DNA of 13,561 bases from an uncultured Eubacteriales bacterium (GCA_910586105.1 CAJUGU010000112.1:1-13561), one strand, 5' to 3'. Shown: positions 1-6,550, numbered from the stretch's first letter. Numbers and translations are program-made. Notes: generated by a model from the sequence alone, not told the origin.

Positions 1-65
1 TTCGTCCCGCCAAAAGGACGGCGGGACGAAGCCGCAGGACCGGCAAAATTTTCGGAATGTGAGCA
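1..65 (+). repeat. 65-bp dispersed intergenic element, copy 1
   Basis: The first 30 bases form a hairpin with a perfect 11-bp stem (TTCGTCCCGCC at 1-11 pairing with 20-30). The same 65-bp sequence recurs in inverted orientation at 6185-6121 with about 8 differences by my count, so the similarity extends well beyond the hairpin to the GGAATGTGAG motif at 53-62. Both copies point towards a gene start immediately downstream. The CGCAGGACCGG portion (33-43) also occurs in the larger palindromic arrays of this window. The element may continue to the left of the window. Confidence 0.75.
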
Positions 66-100
66 GAAAACAACGATTGATAAAAGAGTGCTGAAAACGT

Positions 101-868
101 ATGAAGAAGATCCAAATCAAAGAAAATAAGCGCAGGCGCATGACGATCCGCGGGGTTTTGTCCGCGCTGGTAGTTGCGGTCGCCGTCCGCTCCTTTTTTA
201 TGGGGAACTATGAAAATATTTTTACCTGCGTCTTGACGCTGGCGCTGTTCGGCGTGCCGCTGTTTATTGACAAACATCTGCGCATCGACCTCCCGCCAAT
301 GTTGGAAGGCATCATTTATTGTTTCATTTACGCTGCGGAGATCCTGGGCGAGATCAATTCGTTTTATACCCGGATCCCTGGCTGGGATACCATGCTGCAT
401 ACCCTGAACGGCTTTTTAATGGCGGCGATCGGGTTTGCGCTGGTGGATATCTTCAACCGGAGCGAAAAGTTTTCGATGAAGCTGTCGCCGCTGTTTTTGG
501 CAATCACGGCGTTTTGCTTCTCAATGACGGTCGGGGTGCTGTGGGAGTTTTTTGAGTTCGCAATGGATCAATTCTTTGCGCTGGATATGCAAAAGGATTT
601 TTTCGTGACGGCGATCAACAGCGTTTCCCTCCGAACGGACGGGCTGAATATCGTGGAGCATATCACGATCGATAGCTTGATCGTGAACGGTGAGGATTGG
701 ATCGCGAAGTATGGCGGATACCTCGATATTGGGTTGATCGATACGATGAAAGATCTGATCGTGAACTTCATCGGGGCGGTCGTGTTTTCGGTGATCGGAT
801 TCTTTTATTCGCGCAGCCGTGAGAAAGGCGGTTTTGCGGAACAATTTATCCCGCAGGTCAAGGATTGA
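101..868 (+). CDS. multi-pass membrane protein, possibly DUF2238/YjdF-like
   Basis: This 255-residue protein has a basic N-terminus (MKKIQIKENKRRR) and about six hydrophobic segments, near residues 18-34, 40-56, 67-85, 98-118, 128-152 and 218-237. Between the last two lies a polar loop of about 65 residues. A WDTMLH motif at 95-100 and WEFFEF at 148-153, inside or next to membrane segments, recall the conserved Asp/His and Trp-Glu positions of the DUF2238/YjdF family, whose function is unknown. That assignment is from memory of the family pattern and is tentative. The ribosome binding site is poor: only a GAGTG-like stretch lies 5' of ATG 101, and an internal ATG at 140 is an alternative start. 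The gene stands alone between a repeat element upstream and a terminator downstream, and faces pnp. Confidence 0.8.
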   Translation: MKKIQIKENKRRRMTIRGVLSALVVAVAVRSFFMGNYENIFTCVLTLALFGVPLFIDKHLRIDLPPMLEGIIYCFIYAAEILGEINSFYTRIPGWDTMLHTLNGFLMAAIGFALVDIFNRSEKFSMKLSPLFLAITAFCFSMTVGVLWEFFEFAMDQFFALDMQKDFFVTAINSVSLRTDGLNIVEHITIDSLIVNGEDWIAKYGGYLDIGLIDTMKDLIVNFIGAVVFSVIGFFYSRSREKGGFAEQFIPQVKD

Positions 869-884
869 TTGGCGGAACGTGCAA

Positions 885-922
885 AAAAGCTCCCGCTGGC
901 GTGGCTGCCAGCGGGAGCTTTT
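885..922. terminator. bidirectional intrinsic terminator
   Basis: A perfect 16-bp stem (885-900 with 907-922) encloses the 6-nt loop GTGGCT. It is flanked by A and T runs, so it can act in both directions. On the plus strand it ends the membrane-protein gene 17 nt after its stop. On the minus strand it is followed by six T and would catch transcripts running past pnp. Confidence 0.9.
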
Positions 923-1048
923 GGGGTTTTGGGGAGTATGAAGCGGTTTGGTATTGCAATTTCAGCCGTTTCGTCAAGCGCTTACGGCAAGGCGCGTCCG
1001 GAGCCTGCCTGTATTGATTACCTTCCTGGATGATGCATCGTATAAGAA

Positions 1049-1078
1049 ACCAGCCCGCTGTCTGAATGGCGGGCTGGT
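1049..1078 (-). terminator. probable terminator of pnp
   Basis: A perfect 10-bp stem (ACCAGCCCGC at 1049-1058 with 1069-1078) has a 10-nt loop. Read on the minus strand it is followed by TTTCTTAT, a moderate U-rich tract, about 155 nt beyond the pnp stop codon. On the plus strand no T tract follows, so I assign it to the minus strand. The rest of the 869-1231 gap holds the terminator at 885-922 and the palindromic repeat at 1125-1217. Confidence 0.5.
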
Positions 1079-1124
1079 AAAGGTACGAGTGAAAAACGGT
1101 GGCGGCGAGCCAGTCCCCCGTCCC

Positions 1125-1217
1125 GCCCGCAGGCGAAAACGGGATTCCAAAGGGACGAGTCCCTTTGGCGCTGTCCGCGCAGGACCGGGAGTCCAGAGGG
1201 CAGAGCCCTCTGGCGCC
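1125..1217 (+). repeat. palindromic intergenic repeat, single unit in the pnp 3' region
   Basis: One unit of the family found as a tandem array at 6222-6401. It holds two strong hairpins: CCAAAGGGA/TCCCTTTGG around loop CGAG (1147-1168) and CCAGAGGGC/GCCCTCTGG around loop AGA (1193-1213). They are separated by GTCCGCGCAGGACCGGG. The second hairpin is the reverse complement of the 45-bp repeats at the right end of the window. Read along the pnp transcript, it therefore has the same orientation as the right-end copies have downstream of the ABC operon. No coding potential is seen. Confidence 0.85.
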
Positions 1218-1231
1218 GCCTGCGGAGGGCA

Positions 1232-3355
1232 TTAAAGCACCTTTTCTTCTTCGCGTACGTCCTTCATCGAAAGGTTGATGCGGCCCTTGTCGTCGATCTC
1301 CATGACCTTCACCCAGACCATGTCGCCAATGTTAACCGCATCCTCGACCTTCTCAATGCGGTGGTTCGCCATCTTCGAGATATGCACCATGCCGTCCTTC
1401 GAGGAGGTCAAGTTTACAAATGCGCCGAAGTTCATCAGGCGAACGACCTTGCCGTAGTAGATCTCGCCGACTTCCGGTACCTTGACGATCGCTTCGATCA
1501 TCTTCTTCGCCGCTTCCGCCTGCGAAGAGCGTACCGCTGCGATCGTGATCACACCGTCGTCGTTGATGTCCACCTTCGCGCCCGACTCCGCAACGATGCT
1601 CTGGATCACGCTGCCGCCCTTGCCGATCACCTCGCGGATCTTGTCCGGATCGATCTGCATGGTCGTCATCTTCGGCGCCCACTCCGACACGTCGCCGCGC
1701 GGATGCTCGATCGCCTTCAGCATCACCTCGTCCAGAATGCCAAGCCGCGCGACCCGGCACTTGCGGAACGCTTCCTTAATAATATTCGGCGTCAGGCCAT
1801 CTACCTTAATATCTACCTGAATCGCCGTGATGCCTTTCTTCGTGCCCGCGACCTTGAAGTCCATGTCGCCATAGAAGTCTTCCACGCCCTGGATATCCGT
1901 GAAGGTCGTTTCCTGCCCGCCGTCCGTGATCAGGCCGCAGGAAATGCCCGCGACCGGCGCCTTGATCGGTACGCCCGCATCCATCAGCGCCAGCGTGGAA
2001 CCGCAGACCGACCCCTGCGAGGTCGAGCCGTTCGACGAAATCACTTCGCTTACCAGACGCAGCGCATAGGGGAATTCCTCCACCGACGGGATCACCGGCA
2101 GCAGCGCCCGCTCCGCAAGCGCGCCATGCCCGATCTCTCGCCGCCCCGGGCTGCGGCTCGGCCGCGTCTCGCCCACCGAGAACGACGGGAAATTATAATG
2201 ATGGATATACCGCTTTTCGGTTTCGTCAAAGATGGTGTCCAGCTCCTGCGCATCGCCCAGCGTGCCCAGCGTGCAGAGCGTCAGCACCTGCGTCTGCCCG
2301 CGCGTGAACATGCCGGAACCATGCACCCGAGGCAACAGGCCGACTTCCGCCGCCAACGGACGGACTTCCTCCATGCCGCGCCCGTCGACACGCTTGCCGT
2401 TCGCCAGCCAGCGGCGCACAATCTTCTTTTCCAGCTTGTCAACGCACTCCGGCAGGTTTGCAAGATGCGCTTCCTTATATTCGTCCTCAAGGCCCGCCTC
2501 GAATTCGTCGACGATCTCACGAATGCCCGCGTCGCGGACCGTCTTGTCGTCGGTGTCCATCACCTGCTCGAACCGGTCGTTGCAGGCCGCCTCCAAGCGG
2601 TCGAACAGGTCATGGTCGATGTCGTGATGCTCGTATTCAAATTTCGGCTTGCCGATCTCGTCCTGAATGCCCTTGATGAAAGCGACGACTTCCTTGATCG
2701 CTTCGTGACCCTTCATCAGCGCGTCGAACATCTGATCCTCCGGGACTTCCTTTGCCCCGGCTTCGATCATGACGATCTTGTCCGCCGTCGCGCACAGCGT
2801 CACGCTCATTTCGCTCTGCGCACGCTGCGCCGCCGTCGGGTTGATGACTACTTCGCCGTCCACAATGCCGACCTCGCAGCCGCCGACGACATAATCAAAC
2901 GGGATGTCCGAAATCGAAACCGCGATCGAAGCGCCCAGCAGCGCCGCAATTTCCGGCGTGTTGTCCGAGTCGTTTTCCAGCACCGTGCAGACGATCGAAA
3001 CGTCGTTGCGCAGATCCTTCGGGAACAGCGGACGCATCGGCCGGTCGATCTGGCGGGAGGCCAGGATCGCACGCTCGGAGGGCCGGCCTTCCCGGCGCAT
3101 GAACGAGCCAGGGATGCGGCCTACCGCATACAGGCGTTCCTCGAAGTCAACCGAAAGCGGGAAGAAATCGATGCCGTCGCGCGGCTTCGGCGAAGCGGTC
3201 GCCGTGACCAGCACCGCCGTCTCGCCATAGCGCACCAGGCAGGAGCCGTTGGCCAGCTGGGCCATTTTGCCGGTCTCCACGACCAGCGGGCGGCCTGCGT
3301 AGGTGGTTTCATAAACGCGGTAGTCCTTGAACTGGAATGCATTGATGTTACTCAT
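1232..3355 (-). CDS. pnp: polyribonucleotide nucleotidyltransferase (PNPase)
   Basis: PNPase is a cytoplasmic 3'-5' exoribonuclease that uses phosphate to release nucleoside diphosphates, and can add 3' tails in reverse. The 707-residue product has the full family layout and length. The first RNase PH-like domain is at about 10-145, followed by a helical linker. The second, catalytic RNase PH domain is at about 320-545, with GRREIGHGALAERAL, GSTSQGSVCGSTLALMDAG and the acidic GDMDFKVAGT motif. A KH domain follows at about 555-615 with IGKGG, then an S1 domain at about 622-695 with GAFVNL and DGMVHIS. I chose ATG 3355 because AGGAGG lies 6 nt before it and the family N-terminus begins there. 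An in-frame extension to 3496 is not conserved-looking and runs through the leader hairpin. It lies directly downstream of rpsO, as in many bacteria. Confidence 0.98.
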   Translation of the reverse strand: MSNINAFQFKDYRVYETTYAGRPLVVETGKMAQLANGSCLVRYGETAVLVTATASPKPRDGIDFFPLSVDFEERLYAVGRIPGSFMRREGRPSERAILASRQIDRPMRPLFPKDLRNDVSIVCTVLENDSDNTPEIAALLGASIAVSISDIPFDYVVGGCEVGIVDGEVVINPTAAQRAQSEMSVTLCATADKIVMIEAGAKEVPEDQMFDALMKGHEAIKEVVAFIKGIQDEIGKPKFEYEHHDIDHDLFDRLEAACNDRFEQVMDTDDKTVRDAGIREIVDEFEAGLEDEYKEAHLANLPECVDKLEKKIVRRWLANGKRVDGRGMEEVRPLAAEVGLLPRVHGSGMFTRGQTQVLTLCTLGTLGDAQELDTIFDETEKRYIHHYNFPSFSVGETRPSRSPGRREIGHGALAERALLPVIPSVEEFPYALRLVSEVISSNGSTSQGSVCGSTLALMDAGVPIKAPVAGISCGLITDGGQETTFTDIQGVEDFYGDMDFKVAGTKKGITAIQVDIKVDGLTPNIIKEAFRKCRVARLGILDEVMLKAIEHPRGDVSEWAPKMTTMQIDPDKIREVIGKGGSVIQSIVAESGAKVDINDDGVITIAAVRSSQAEAAKKMIEAIVKVPEVGEIYYGKVVRLMNFGAFVNLTSSKDGMVHISKMANHRIEKVEDAVNIGDMVWVKVMEIDDKGRINLSMKDVREEEKVL

Positions 3356-3380
3356 ATACAGCCTCCTAAAAAAATAAAAT

Positions 3381-3480
3381 GCGGAGACGTTCCGGCAGCC
3401 TTTAGCGTTTGAAGCGCAGCCTCCCGCGCCGGCGGGGGCCTGTCCTTCAAAGGCTAAAAAGCTGTGGCGGAGCGTCCGAA
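3381..3480 (-). promoter_or_regulatory. long imperfect stem-loop in the pnp leader
   Basis: On the minus strand the region just before the pnp ribosome binding site folds back on itself. The segment from about 3476 to 3443 is largely complementary to 3386-3419: GACGCTCCG pairs with CGGAACGTC with one G-U pair, TTTTAGCC with the GGC/CTAAA region, and CTTTGAAG with CTTCAAA. The top is closed by a CCCGC/GCGGG hairpin at about 3422-3435. This gives an interrupted duplex of roughly 35 bp ending about 25 nt from the start codon. In E. coli, RNase III cleaves such a leader duplex and PNPase then represses its own mRNA. That mechanism here is inference by analogy. Confidence 0.6.
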
Positions 3481-3500
3481 CGAAAAACAGGTACATGGCG

Positions 3501-3526
3501 AAAAGGGGAGCGCAAGCTCCCCTTTT
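3501..3526 (-). terminator. hairpin between rpsO and pnp, leaky terminator
   Basis: A perfect 11-bp stem (AAAAGGGGAGC at 3501-3511 with 3516-3526) is closed by a GCAA tetraloop. It starts 5 nt after the rpsO stop. In the rpsO-to-pnp direction only four T follow the stem before CGCC, whereas the opposite strand has seven. Termination before pnp is therefore probably partial. No convincing pnp promoter is visible between this hairpin and the pnp start. Confidence 0.75.
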
Positions 3527-3530
3527 TTTC

Positions 3531-3797
3531 TTACTTACGGATGCCGAGCTTCTTAATCAGCTCTCTGTAACGGTTGACATCCTTCTTCATCAGGTAGTTG
3601 AGCATCGAACGGCGCTGGCCGACCATCTTCAGCAGGCCGCGGCGGGAATGGTTGTCCTTCGGATGCTGCTTCAGGTGCTCGGTGAGCTCGGCGATGCGGG
3701 CGGTCAGGATCGCAACCTGTACCTCCGGCGAGCCGGTGTCGGTTTCGTGGGTGCGGTTCGCCTCAATAACGGCGGTTTTTGCTTCCTTACGGATCAT
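3531..3797 (-). CDS. rpsO: 30S ribosomal protein S15
   Basis: The 88-residue product is a primary 16S rRNA-binding protein of the small-subunit platform. It shows the family's hallmark sequence from end to end: THETDTGSPEVQVA near residues 18-31, LTEHL, KDNHSRRGLL, MVGQRR and the C-terminal LIKKLGIRK. I take ATG 3797 as the start. GAGGTG lies about 9 nt upstream and the resulting N-terminus, MIRKEAK, matches the family. A GTG four codons further up would overlap that ribosome binding site. The gene is first in an rpsO-pnp pair, with its own promoter at 3933-3961 and a leaky hairpin after its stop. Confidence 0.98.
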   Translation of the reverse strand: MIRKEAKTAVIEANRTHETDTGSPEVQVAILTARIAELTEHLKQHPKDNHSRRGLLKMVGQRRSMLNYLMKKDVNRYRELIKKLGIRK

Positions 3798-3926
3798 GGT
3801 TGATTTCACCTCATAAAAAGATTTTAATTGCCCGATGCTGCGCCTGCGGCTGGTGAAGCGGCACGCTGAACGCGCCCTGTACCCGACGAGCGAAGCAGGG
3901 GTTGCCCTTGAGCAGGCTCAAAGACA
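3798..3926 (-). promoter_or_regulatory. rpsO 5' leader, candidate S15 autoregulatory RNA
   Basis: From the predicted start of transcription near 3926 to the ATG there are about 130 nt. This is long for a simple leader. Visible small hairpins on the minus strand include TTGAG/CTCAA around CCTG (about 3907-3920) and CCCTG/CAGGG with a 16-nt loop (3875-3900). S15 is known to repress its own mRNA through structured leaders that differ between phyla. I could not match this sequence to a specific known fold, so the regulatory role is inference. Confidence 0.4.
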
Positions 3927-3932
3927 GATACT

Positions 3933-3961
3933 ATCATATCACAATGCAGGGGATTTGTAAA
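3933..3961 (-). promoter_or_regulatory. sigma-A promoter of rpsO-pnp
   Basis: On the minus strand TTTACA (3961-3956) is followed after 17 nt by TATGAT (3938-3933). Both hexamers are one base from consensus and the spacing is optimal. It directs transcription into rpsO. Confidence 0.8.
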
Positions 3962-4104
3962 GCCCTTTTTTTTGAACTTTCCCAATTTCGCGGAGGAACG
4001 CGGCAAATGCCGGAATCAATCGGTTCGGAAACCGGCGGCGTGGCGGATTTTTTGGACATTTCCGTGACATTTGGGCTTTATCATTGTGCCGCAGCAGCTT
4101 TGAA

Positions 4105-4143
4105 AGGAGGCTTCGCAAGATGAACGGGAGCCGATCGACCTGA
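4105..4143 (+). other. ribosome binding site with a 7-codon ORF, possible broken small gene
   Basis: A perfect AGGAGG (4105-4110) precedes ATG 4120 by 9 nt, but that frame stops after MNGSRST at 4141-4143. In the adjacent frame, beginning at 4119, the codons read DEREPIDLKKRYGSAPDIPR and on to a stop after 4240, with strong third-position GC like the real genes. That frame has no start codon after its upstream stop at 4101-4103. It may be a small gene with a frameshift, a leader peptide, or chance. Otherwise I see no gene in the 3798-4183 gap. Confidence 0.25.
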
Positions 4144-4158
4144 AAAAGCGGTATGGCA

Positions 4159-4180
4159 GCGCGCCGGACATCCCGCGCGC
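4159..4180 (-). terminator. weak candidate terminator of the SLH gene
   Basis: GCGCGC at 4159-4164 pairs with 4175-4180. Two further G-C pairs can form inside, with one bulged base. The hairpin lies 3 nt past the SLH stop codon on the minus strand, but the T run (five T) comes only about 10 nt after the stem. It may instead be a simple mRNA 3'-end hairpin. Confidence 0.3.
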
Positions 4181-4183
4181 CGT

Positions 4184-6016
4184 TCAGCCGGAGGCTCCCT
4201 GTATCGCGTCGATGCGGGCCTGTTCCCGTTCCATATACGGCTTTTTGTAAGCCTCCGGGTCGCTTTCCACCCATTCGGGAAGCTCCTGCGCGTAGGTGTG
4301 CGTATAATCGATGACGGTCAGCCGGTGGTCGAATTCGCTGTAACGGTAGGTGTAGCCGTGATAGCCCATGCCGGTGTTCTGCTCGGTGTAGAGGTCGAAA
4401 AACACATAATCCGGATTGGGTTCAATGCGTACCGGATGAATGCCCAGTTCCTTTCCGACAATGGTTTTTACCGGCTGGGGCTGATATTCTTCGGTCAGGA
4501 AAACATCTGTAGCGACCGAAACCGCAATCACTTTCGTACCGCCCATGCCGCTGTGCCCGCTGATCCGCTCGCCCGGGTCGTGCGAAATGACATAGTAAGC
4601 ATTGGAAAGCCGGTCGGCGGATGTGTAATCGATCACCGGCTCGCTGGTCAGCTGGATCAGTCTGGCGCGCTGCCCTCCGGCGCCGTCCGGCCGGATGGAC
4701 ACAATATAAAGCCCCGCCTCGCCATAGAGCAGCCCTTCACGGGTGGATGCGCTCTGCTCGGAGAGCCTGCGCGGCGCGTCGGCACGGTCCTGCTCAACGG
4801 AATAGCTTTGAAGGGTTTCGCCCGTTTCGAGATTGGAAAGCGCAATCACCGTGCTTTCGCTGGTGACTTCCTGCGTGACCTTGAAGGCGCCGTCGCTCCA
4901 TACGGTTTCCCGGTTGCTGTCGTTGTCCGGATGCACCCCGGTACGGTTGAGGATATACCCGCCGTTCAGGGTGCGGATCGGTATGCCTTCCATGCCCTGG
5001 ATATCGTCCGGATAGCTTGCGCCTGCCGCGGCGGATTCATCCAGCGCGACCGTGATTTTTCCGTCCTTCACGGCAAGTAAGCGCTCGCCGGAACCCACAG
5101 GCTGTGAAAGCCGCTCCCAAAGATAGTCCGTATCGCCTAAGGTTGTGAAGTAGCGCAGGCTGCTTTCCCCGGAGCCGAGCGTCCCGACGGAGGTTTCCGC
5201 CAGCGTTTTGCAGTCGAGCTGATAATAGACGTTTTGGCCGTTCTCCATGCGCGTCGCATAGAGATAAGGAAGGGCGCAGTCCGAAGCGGAAACCGCATTG
5301 GCGTTCTGAAAACCGTCCTCGGAACGGTCGGCGAACACGACGCCCGCCATGCTGCCCTGCGCGTCCAGATAGCAGGGGTTGATTACATCCCAGGCGGCGT
5401 CGGAAAACTGCTCTGCCGTAAAAACGCCCTTTTCGATCAGCTGCTGCGCAAGGGTCGGCTGGCCGGCGCCTGCCGACTGTTCGAGCGCGCGCACCGACAT
5501 TGCAACCGCGTCCTGCCGCTGGAATGCGGCGTCCTGAAAGGCAGACGCTTCCCGCTCTGTCAGCATTCGGTTGGCGAAATGATCGCTCCCGGAAAGCGCC
5601 CGCGACAGAAAACGGGCGAACTGGTCGGCTGTCACCGGCTGGTCGGAGCCGTATTTGCCGTCCGATATGCCATAGGTCAACTGGTTCTGATAAAGCCAGC
5701 CGATCGAAGGAGACGCCCAATCGGGCACATCGTCAAAAGGATGGGAATAGGCGCCGGAGTCCGCCGCCCCTCCCAGGAACCGGCAGAGCATCGCCGCCGC
5801 CTCCGCCCGGGTCATGGCGCGTTCGAGTTCAAAGCCTTCGCTGGTACCCAAAAACAACCCGAGCTTTTTCAGCATTTCCGCCTGCGCTTCCGGATCGTTG
5901 TTGTTGAATGGCTGCAGGATTACATGAAACGTACCATTCGCGTATGGTACCTGATAGGCAGCCGCCCCTGCGGTTAAGGACGCGAGGCAGAGCGCTGCAC
6001 AGATTGCCTTTTTCAT
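4184..6016 (-). CDS. secreted S-layer-homology-domain protein of unknown function
   Basis: The 610-residue product begins with a Sec signal peptide (MKKAICAALCLASLTAGAAA), predicted to be cleaved near residue 20. S-layer-homology repeats follow: one at about 45-83 (MTRAEAAAMLCRFL), a clear second at about 93-140 (FDDVPDWASPSIGWLYQNQL, then YGISDGKYGSDQPVTADQF), and a degenerate third at about 150-215. SLH domains usually bind pyruvylated wall polymers, so the protein probably sits on the cell wall. The remaining 390 or so residues look beta-rich and I do not recognise them. The start at 6016 is chosen because the signal peptide begins there, a GGGGGA sequence lies upstream, and a 25-codon extension to 6091 would overlap the promoter -10 box. 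It appears monocistronic and is divergent from the exporter gene. Confidence 0.85.
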   Translation of the reverse strand: MKKAICAALCLASLTAGAAAYQVPYANGTFHVILQPFNNNDPEAQAEMLKKLGLFLGTSEGFELERAMTRAEAAAMLCRFLGGAADSGAYSHPFDDVPDWASPSIGWLYQNQLTYGISDGKYGSDQPVTADQFARFLSRALSGSDHFANRMLTEREASAFQDAAFQRQDAVAMSVRALEQSAGAGQPTLAQQLIEKGVFTAEQFSDAAWDVINPCYLDAQGSMAGVVFADRSEDGFQNANAVSASDCALPYLYATRMENGQNVYYQLDCKTLAETSVGTLGSGESSLRYFTTLGDTDYLWERLSQPVGSGERLLAVKDGKITVALDESAAAGASYPDDIQGMEGIPIRTLNGGYILNRTGVHPDNDSNRETVWSDGAFKVTQEVTSESTVIALSNLETGETLQSYSVEQDRADAPRRLSEQSASTREGLLYGEAGLYIVSIRPDGAGGQRARLIQLTSEPVIDYTSADRLSNAYYVISHDPGERISGHSGMGGTKVIAVSVATDVFLTEEYQPQPVKTIVGKELGIHPVRIEPNPDYVFFDLYTEQNTGMGYHGYTYRYSEFDHRLTVIDYTHTYAQELPEWVESDPEAYKKPYMEREQARIDAIQGASG

Positions 6017-6081
6017 TTGGAAGTTCCCCCATAGCGTATGATGTATGCGCGGTCGCTGGCCGCATTCGAGTTTACACCTGT

Positions 6082-6110
6082 AGTATAACATGCCCGGTTC
6101 CGAGCGTCAA
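6082..6110 (-). promoter_or_regulatory. sigma-A promoter of the SLH-protein gene
   Basis: On the minus strand TTGACG (6110-6105) and TATACT (6087-6082) are separated by exactly 17 nt. This is a near-consensus promoter giving a leader of about 60 nt. The -35 box lies about 10 nt after the end of the 65-bp repeat copy. Confidence 0.8.
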
Positions 6111-6120
6111 ATAAAATTTA

Positions 6121-6185
6121 TACTCACATTCCGGAAATTCTGTCGATCCTGCCACTTCGTCCCGCAGTCCTTTTGGCGGGACGAA
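6121..6185 (-). repeat. 65-bp dispersed intergenic element, copy 2
   Basis: Read on the minus strand from 6185, this matches positions 1-65 of the window with about 8 differences. It starts with the TTCGTCCCGC hairpin (6156-6165 with 6176-6185, 10 bp) and ends in GGAATGTGAG. It lies directly upstream of the SLH-gene promoter, just as copy 1 lies directly upstream of the gene at 101. Confidence 0.75.
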
Positions 6186-6221
6186 GCCGCACGCAGAAAC
6201 GGCTTTGACCGCACCGATCCC

Positions 6222-6401
6222 GCCCGCAGGCGAAAAAGGGATTCCAAAGGGACGGGTCCCTTTGGCGCTGTCCGCGCAGGACCGGGGTTCCGGGGCAGAG
6301 CCCCGGCGCCCGCAGGCGAAAAAGGGATTCCAAAGGGACGGGTCCCTTTGGCGCCGTCCGCGCAGGACCGGGGTCCGGGGCAGAGCCCCGTCGCGCAGGC
6401 G
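6222..6401 (+). repeat. tandem palindromic array, two units of about 86 bp
   Basis: Two near-identical units begin GCCCGCAGGCGAAAAAGGG at 6222 and 6308, followed by the start of a third at about 6394. Each unit holds a CCAAAGGGA/TCCCTTTGG hairpin with loop CGGG, the spacer GTCCGCGCAGGACCGGGG, and a CCGGGGC/GCCCCGG-type hairpin with loop AGA (6290-6306; 6376-6390 in the second unit). The last hairpin has the same loop as those at 1193-1213 and at the window end but a different, still perfectly paired stem. The array fills the centre of the divergent SLH/exporter intergenic region, which otherwise holds the 65-bp element and the promoters. Confidence 0.9.
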
Positions 6402-6422
6402 AAGCAAACGGCAAAATTCATA

Positions 6423-6451
6423 TTGCATTTCCCGCCCGTTTGGGGTATCCT
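6423..6451 (+). promoter_or_regulatory. possible promoter of the exporter gene
   Basis: TTGCAT (6423-6428) and TATCCT (6446-6451) are spaced by 17 nt, about 100 nt upstream of the chosen start. An overlapping TATATT at 6451-6456 is an alternative -10. The match is moderate. Confidence 0.4.
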
Positions 6452-6550
6452 ATATTGCAGAACCTGTACATAGAGCAACCGCCTGCGCAATAAGCGCGGC
6501 TTTTCGGGATGGCTTTCGGTCAGGCGACTTGGGCTGGAGGTGCCTTTTCC

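Noticed and set aside
948..1235. A 95-codon plus-strand open frame between the first gene and pnp
   Set aside because: It crosses the pnp terminator hairpin and the palindromic repeat, has no ribosome binding site, and encodes a low-complexity product.
1361..3412. A 683-codon open frame on the plus strand across pnp
   Set aside because: It is the complement of pnp, rich in Arg, His, Asp and Leu, with no recognisable domain. The pnp reading is unambiguous.
3356..3496. Upstream start at 3496 for pnp
   Set aside because: The 47 extra codons run through the leader stem-loop. The AGGAGG and the family N-terminus place the start at 3355.
6017..6091. Upstream ATG at 6091 as start of the SLH protein
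   Set aside because: The extra 25 codons span the -10 box of a near-consensus promoter and precede a clean signal peptide, so translation from 6091 is implausible.
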